64,000 nt of DNA from Coriaria nepalensis. Taxonomy: Eukaryota; Streptophyta; Magnoliopsida; Cucurbitales; Coriariaceae. Below the pieces are notes generated by a model. That model did no database searches, was not told the origin of the DNA, and worked only from the letters and a program-made list of their open reading frames with translations. Position numbers and translations under genes: made by a program. The stretch lies in NCBI GenBank assembly GCA_027186245.1, contig CP114498.1, positions 4,471,501-4,535,500 on the forward strand, read 5' to 3'. Of this stretch, positions 59,200 through 64,000 are shown piece after piece (the stretch's first letter is position 1; every line of letters starts with the position of its first letter).

Positions 59200-62100
59200 T
59201 CTAACCCTAAAAGGCCCTAGCCGACACTATTGATTGCTTTTTATCTTATATTTAACAAGTAACTCTCTTTCTATTTCTTTCTTCATTCTGACTTTTTCAT
59301 CTTTTTTGTATATATCCTAGAATATGTCAATAACTCTCTCCTCTGCCTACAATCGTTCTTGCCCTTAAATGAAGCTCTCTATGTTTGCTTCCTTCTCCTT
59401 ACTAAATATAAATAATCTCTAATGACCAACATTGTGATTCACCCATCTCGCACAACCGTGCCTGAGATATTTTTGGTGAATACTCTGGGATACTAGCCGT
59501 CTCACTGGTTCTCGTTAGCAAGGATAGAGAGACAAAAGGATAGCTTCGAAAGTACGTGATCTTCCCATCGGCGCATTGACAGTGTTCTTTTTCCAGATGT
59601 TGTACCCGATTTCCGGCACTCAGTACTCCCGTCCCTATCGGGACCTCCTACCTCCGTCTCACCAAGCGCCCGCCCCTTTTTGAATGAGGAGCTTCACTCT
59701 TTAGAAAAGACTCCCACTCCTAAACACGGAATAATCAGACGAGTCAAATTCCACGCTGGAAGACCCAGTTACTGATCTCAACTTGGAGGTTCAGACCTGT
59801 TCCCTGCTCTACTTCTGCAAAAGATCCTGCCCTGCTACAAAAGAGAAAGTTGATGGTAAAATGGTTTCTCAAAGAGATTTAATGGAGCGAGCGGTCGAAG
59901 AAGTGCTGCATAAGCTCAAACATTAACAAGAGTGGACACCTATCTGTGGCCGACTTCAAGTCAAAAGACTAGCAAGACTTCGAGTCAACCAATCTATCAA
60001 GAGGTCTTTCTTGCCAGAAGGTACCATCCATGGGTATCCTTCTGAGGACACTCATTAAACAGTCATGCACTGGCTTGAGTCACTTCAGATTGATATAGTT
60101 AACAATGGCGAATAGAAGCCTCTTGCCCCCTCCCGCCACCACTTTCATACCCAGACGACCGCATACCAGAGAAATACCTAGCTGCCTACAGTGAGGAAGG
60201 GGTGGTACCCTCTAATTCCTATAGGAAAAGCCCAGAGAAGAGCTTATTCATAGGATCTTTCGCATACCTCACCCTGGCTGGCTAGAGTATACCGGAAGAC
60301 CACTGCTCAACCCAGGCCAATAACCGGGTGTAAGCAGACATCTCAAAGATCAAGGGGGGAAAAGAAGAGTGAATTGAGACAAACTTAGAAAAATACAATT
60401 CTAGAACCTCGCTCGACCACACCTGATGGAGAGACTGTGGGGTCTGTCTTTGCCACTTCAGTCGTACGAATGCAAAAATACTTTACATACAGTGCACACC
60501 GGAGGTTTCAACTCAAACTCAATGTAAATCGTGATCACTTCACCATTGTCACATGTTCAATCAAACTCCTGAACCAACTCCTCAGAAGCATCCACCTCTA
60601 CTGAAATTCGTGCTAAATTAATCCGCTTCCTATTCGCCGTCTGCTTGTCCGCATGAAGCGGTTTGCCTACCGCACTGGCAACATAACTCAACCCAGTAGG
60701 AGTCAAAAATTCCAGAGGAAGGCGGTATAGTTTCACCCACAATGATATCTTGTGCAATTCCTCCTTTGACAAGGTAATATTGGGGTGCCATTTCTTTAGA
60801 ACCAATGGCCTACCAATCATATCAACTACGCCTTGTCCAAAATGGAGTTCATAGAATTCTGAGGCTTGAACCTGAAGAAGAAAAATCCATTCTCAGAAGA
60901 TAAGACCTCAGACAACCCAGCACTATCCCATATCTTATGGGCAATAGAGTTGACCGAATGCCCGGTTCCGTTCTCCCCGAAAGCAATTTAGCTACTAGTC
61001 CGAAAGCCAGAAGCCGAAGGCCAATGACACTAGCTAACCAACGGAGAGAGATACCACAAAAAAGAAGAGAAGGAAAATATGGGAGAGAGGAATTATGATT
61101 ATCTTTGTGAAGAGAATTGTGTATTACAATGAGTATGCTTGTCCCGCGTAGGGCAAGGAAAAGGACAGAGAGAAGGCAAGCTCTAAGCGTTTGATTCCCA
61201 CTCTCTAGAGGTTCGAGTTGAGTTTACGCTTTTGAGTTCCATCTAGTGAAAGAAAGAAGTGGAGTGAAAAGGGCTCCAGGGGGCGGATCTTGAGGCATTA
61301 AGAGAGGAGTTAGCAGGGCTAGGGCATCCCTCACCTTGGGCTTCTTGGCCTAGCGTCTTGCCCCTGGGGATACCAATCATAGCTTTTCGGGCGAAGTCCT
61401 TCGATTCCATCTATTGCGAGAGACGATGCCCTAGTTCGGTGCGTTAGGATTCTAAACCCGAAACCCTTAAAGTAAAGTAAGAAGTCTTGTTAATGTAGAA
61501 GGTTGCACCCCTTTATTTTATTCATCGACATTGAAAGATACTCTTTAAAACAATGAAATAATGGTAATTCCCCAAAGCTATAGAAAAGTTTATATTCATG
61601 CTTACTTAAATATTAAATAAGGAGAATTTTATTTAGGCATCAAAAGATTTGTAATAGTTTACTTTCAAGTAATCGTAGACTAAGACCCACTCTTATTTTA
61701 ATCTTTCTAAAAGCAGAAGCATCTTTCTCTCCTTTAATCGCTTCGCACCTTTACCCAATAGTAAATCTCTTATACAAGGAATTGGATTACAAACTTGCCT
61801 TAGAGGTAGTTTTGAGTGAGTACCTACTAGGGTCGAGGTAATCTTGAATGAGTAGCTACTCTTGCTACTTAAGGCTGCAAGGAAATATCAACTTATTCAA
61901 GCTGAATGGTATTCTTTCTTCGCCACATTGTGGGTCAAAGCTCATATGCTATCAGATAAATAAAGTCTTTAGTTTCGTGCGGGAAAGTGGAATAGAGAGA
62001 ATCTCTCTTACTCTTAGGAAAGGGCTATAATATAAGGCAATGAGATTGTTCTCGAAAGCGAGTCCTAATCAGTCTTCCTTTCTTTCTAAACAATATACAC

Positions 62101-62550
62101 CCTAGTAGTATGAAACTGTCATATAGTATAGCACCCTAAGAGCCACAGCTACCCTTTCGGCAAGCTAGAATCTCAAAGGAACTCACCTAGTTCCCGTAAG
62201 TCAAACCACAAGATAGCTATCCCGGGTCCAACCGCCAACGGCTAAAGTGAGATGACGACCGCCTTCTTGTCGCCGGTACACATCCAAGCTACCCTTGCAA
62301 GCAACTATTCAATACAAGTTTGATAGGAGCCTAGGTCCCACTTACAATGTCATCAAACAATTTTATTATTGATAAGTTATTGGACAATAGCCTCACTTTT
62401 CAATGAAAATTCCCTATTGACTTCAATAGTAATTGGGGAATACTAGTTTAGACTAATTACTCCCTCTACTAGATTTACCCAGATTGATTCGGGTCTAGGC
62501 TGAAGGGACATTTCCTAAATATCAGGCAGAAGCTTTATTATAGCATACTT
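59200..62550. other. Mitochondrial-like (NUMT-type) non-coding sequence, candidate
   Basis: Composition changes abruptly: GC-richer, without long A/T runs, and full of short pyrimidine- and purine-rich phrases (such as CTTTCTTTCTAAAC and GCGGGAAAGTGG) that give plant mitochondrial intergenic DNA its look. No mitochondrial gene, tRNA or rRNA was recognised, so origin is inferred from texture only. A LINE ORF1 fragment lies inside. It could instead be non-coding retroelement sequence. Confidence 0.35.
60557..60840 (-). mobile_element. LINE ORF1 (DUF4283) fragment
   Basis: The minus strand encodes an 87-residue open piece with the plant LINE ORF1 pattern: PLVLKKWHPNITLSKEEL, WVKLYRLPLEFLTPTGLSYV, ASAVGKPLHAD and LARISVEVDAS. 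It is truncated on both sides, and no RT lies nearby on this strand. Confidence 0.8.
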
Positions 62551-62569
62551 TGCTGCCAGTGACGACTCC

Positions 62570-63981
62570 TCTTAGAATCGAGTTTTGGGAGGCTGTGCCC
62601 ACCGTATTGCCTCCTCTCTAGGGATGAAGGGGTACTGTCGAACTCTTTCAGATTCTCGATAGCCTCTAGGTTTGCGACCCTCTTTTTTAACTACTTTACT
62701 TCTCCCTTCAGCAGGTTGAATTCTCGCTTTATGCCATCAAAGGAAGTTTCCCTTTTGACTGCCTTATTATTGTGTTTAACGTGCCTTCTCTGAATTTCTG
62801 TAATTGAATATCTATTCATTAAAGTATTTTCTTCAAGGTTTCTCTTTCTTGATATCCTATTTCATCAAGGTTCTTATCAATTCAGCTTAGCCTCCTTGTC
62901 TGGAATATTGTCTTGTATTTCCAACATGTCTCCTTCCTCCTGCATTAGTACATTTAGAGATAGACCATTTATGCCCATTATTGCGTTGACCGAGCAATCT
63001 CTATAGACTCCTCCATTTCTATTTGAAATGGGAGCTGTATGATGCCAAGAAAAATACAAAAAAACATTTATGGTTCGGGAACATTCTAACTAAAGAGAGT
63101 CACTCTTGTTTTCTAATACCAGAATGTCGGTCTGGGTAAAATATCTCATTTCAGATAGAGTAGGGGACTCTGGTTTTGCTAGAGTTTTTACTCTATAGCT
63201 TCCTTCCTGTAGAAAAACGTATTTCCACACTCCCATCTTCTTTCTCAATTATGTGTGACAGATTTCTTTCTGGGGCCTTGGGCTCTAGCACGGTGTTCTC
63301 ATATATCAATTTTTTAAGGAAATTTTCCTCTTTCCACCTTGTGATTTGGGGAACATCTATGTTGGCCTTCTTAGGGTTGGTGATGAAAAGAGTTATTTCT
63401 CCCTCCTTGATATTCTGGGGGAGAGGCTGCCTTTCCGGGATCATGGTATTCTTAGTTTTGTAGCAAACCCGGTAAATATGGCAAATATGCTCTGACATCA
63501 TTTCCATTTTGAAGCCGGTCATTGCAGGTTAAGGTTAAGTGGTTTCATAATATGAATATATGTCAAAGATAAGCAAAAGTCAGGAAAACACTCGAAATAC
63601 AATGGCCTTGTATTAAGGGTAGATTCCACTATCCCTAGCAGCGAATGATTATATCGCTTATGCTTTCTGTCCCTTAGTGCAATAAGGGTGTACAACTCTA
63701 AGGCCTTTCGGGTGATGGGCCTGATGCCCACTTGAACAATTCTGGATGGATGAATTTGTAACCATCGATCTTGTGCTGTCTCAACAGCTCCTTGGAAAAC
63801 AGTTGCAACGATTCTTGCCCGGTCTTTATGGGGATTGTATCCTCTACTATTTTTAGCATGAAACCATTATTTCATGTTACTCCTCCAAGCTTATAGATTT
63901 TCGCCTTTGATATGTCAAGGATATACTAATTTCATATTCCCCTTTCAACCTCAGTATTTCGCTTGGACTCTTCTGATACCA
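62570..63981 (-). mobile_element. Endogenous pararetrovirus-like (Caulimoviridae) remnant with movement-protein-like pieces
   Basis: Starting at the right edge on the minus strand, TGGTATCAGAA (63981-63971) resembles the initiator-tRNA-Met primer site used by plant pararetroviruses. Downstream, two open pieces (63731-63519 and 63522-63193, in different frames) resemble a plant-virus cell-to-cell movement protein: a Leu-Arg-Asp core followed by a Leu-Leu-Gly-Ile block, then an aromatic-Pro strand and an Ile-Tyr-Arg block. A helical, charged region follows to about 62570. The frames are broken by stops and a shift near 63520, and no RT lies in the window. It is an old, inactive integrated copy. 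A retrotransposon carrying a similar domain is the alternative. Confidence 0.55.
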
Positions 63982-64000
63982 AGTAGACCCAGATCGTTAG

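Overview
This window reads as nuclear DNA of a flowering plant, most probably a eudicot. It is AT-rich and intron-bearing, with plant-specific families (plastid ferritin, an LBD/LOB-domain factor, a SAG20/WI12 protein) and dense remains of Ty1/copia, Ty3/gypsy, LINE, hAT-like MITE and fold-back elements. I cannot name the species.

Layout. 17-805 (minus): 5' half of a plastid ferritin gene, cut by the window start, with an iron-response motif (IDRS) in its promoter. 3.4-4.0 kb: orphan exons of an IMP4-like ribosome-biogenesis gene. 4.0-10.2 kb: LTR-retroelement debris, an hAT-like MITE, a decayed copia pol and a 1.1 kb fold-back element ending just upstream of an intact two-exon LBD12-like gene (10451-11169). 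11.8-16.5 kb: a MITE with a clear target duplication, a second large fold-back, a second copy of the non-coding LTR-element segment and a 703-bp solo LTR with a perfect 5-bp duplication. 18.7-21.7 kb (minus): a complete five-exon SWIM zinc-finger gene derived from a MULE transposase (706 aa). 22.9-26.5 kb (plus): a complete nine-exon alpha-SNAP gene (289 aa); these two genes are divergent, with a cluster of site II promoter motifs between them. 26.9-31.1 kb: a decayed LINE. 32.7-34.4 kb: an intact PLAC8/DUF2985 membrane protein gene. 34.9-43.4 kb: rearranged copia and gypsy-type remains, mostly minus strand. 46.0-46.6 kb: a SAG20/WI12 (SnoaL-like) gene whose conserved N-terminus has no AUG. 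48.05-48.32 kb: four tandem hairpin repeats. 49-55 kb: AT-rich sequence, small MITEs and microsatellites. 56-58 kb: mixed copia and gypsy pieces. 59.2-62.5 kb: visibly GC-richer sequence with the look of plant mitochondrial intergenic DNA, containing a LINE ORF1 fragment. 62.6-64.0 kb (minus): decayed endogenous pararetrovirus-like sequence with a tRNA-Met primer-site match and movement-protein-like pieces.

The intact genes have no common pathway: iron storage, organ-boundary transcription, SNARE recycling, a domesticated transposase, a membrane protein and a stress/senescence protein. The most interesting points are the AUG-less N-terminus of the SAG20 gene, the tandem hairpin array, the fold-back element next to the LBD promoter, the ferritin IDRS and the organelle/virus-like right end. 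Exon borders come from GT/AG sites, reading phase and remembered family sequences. No database or transcript evidence was available.
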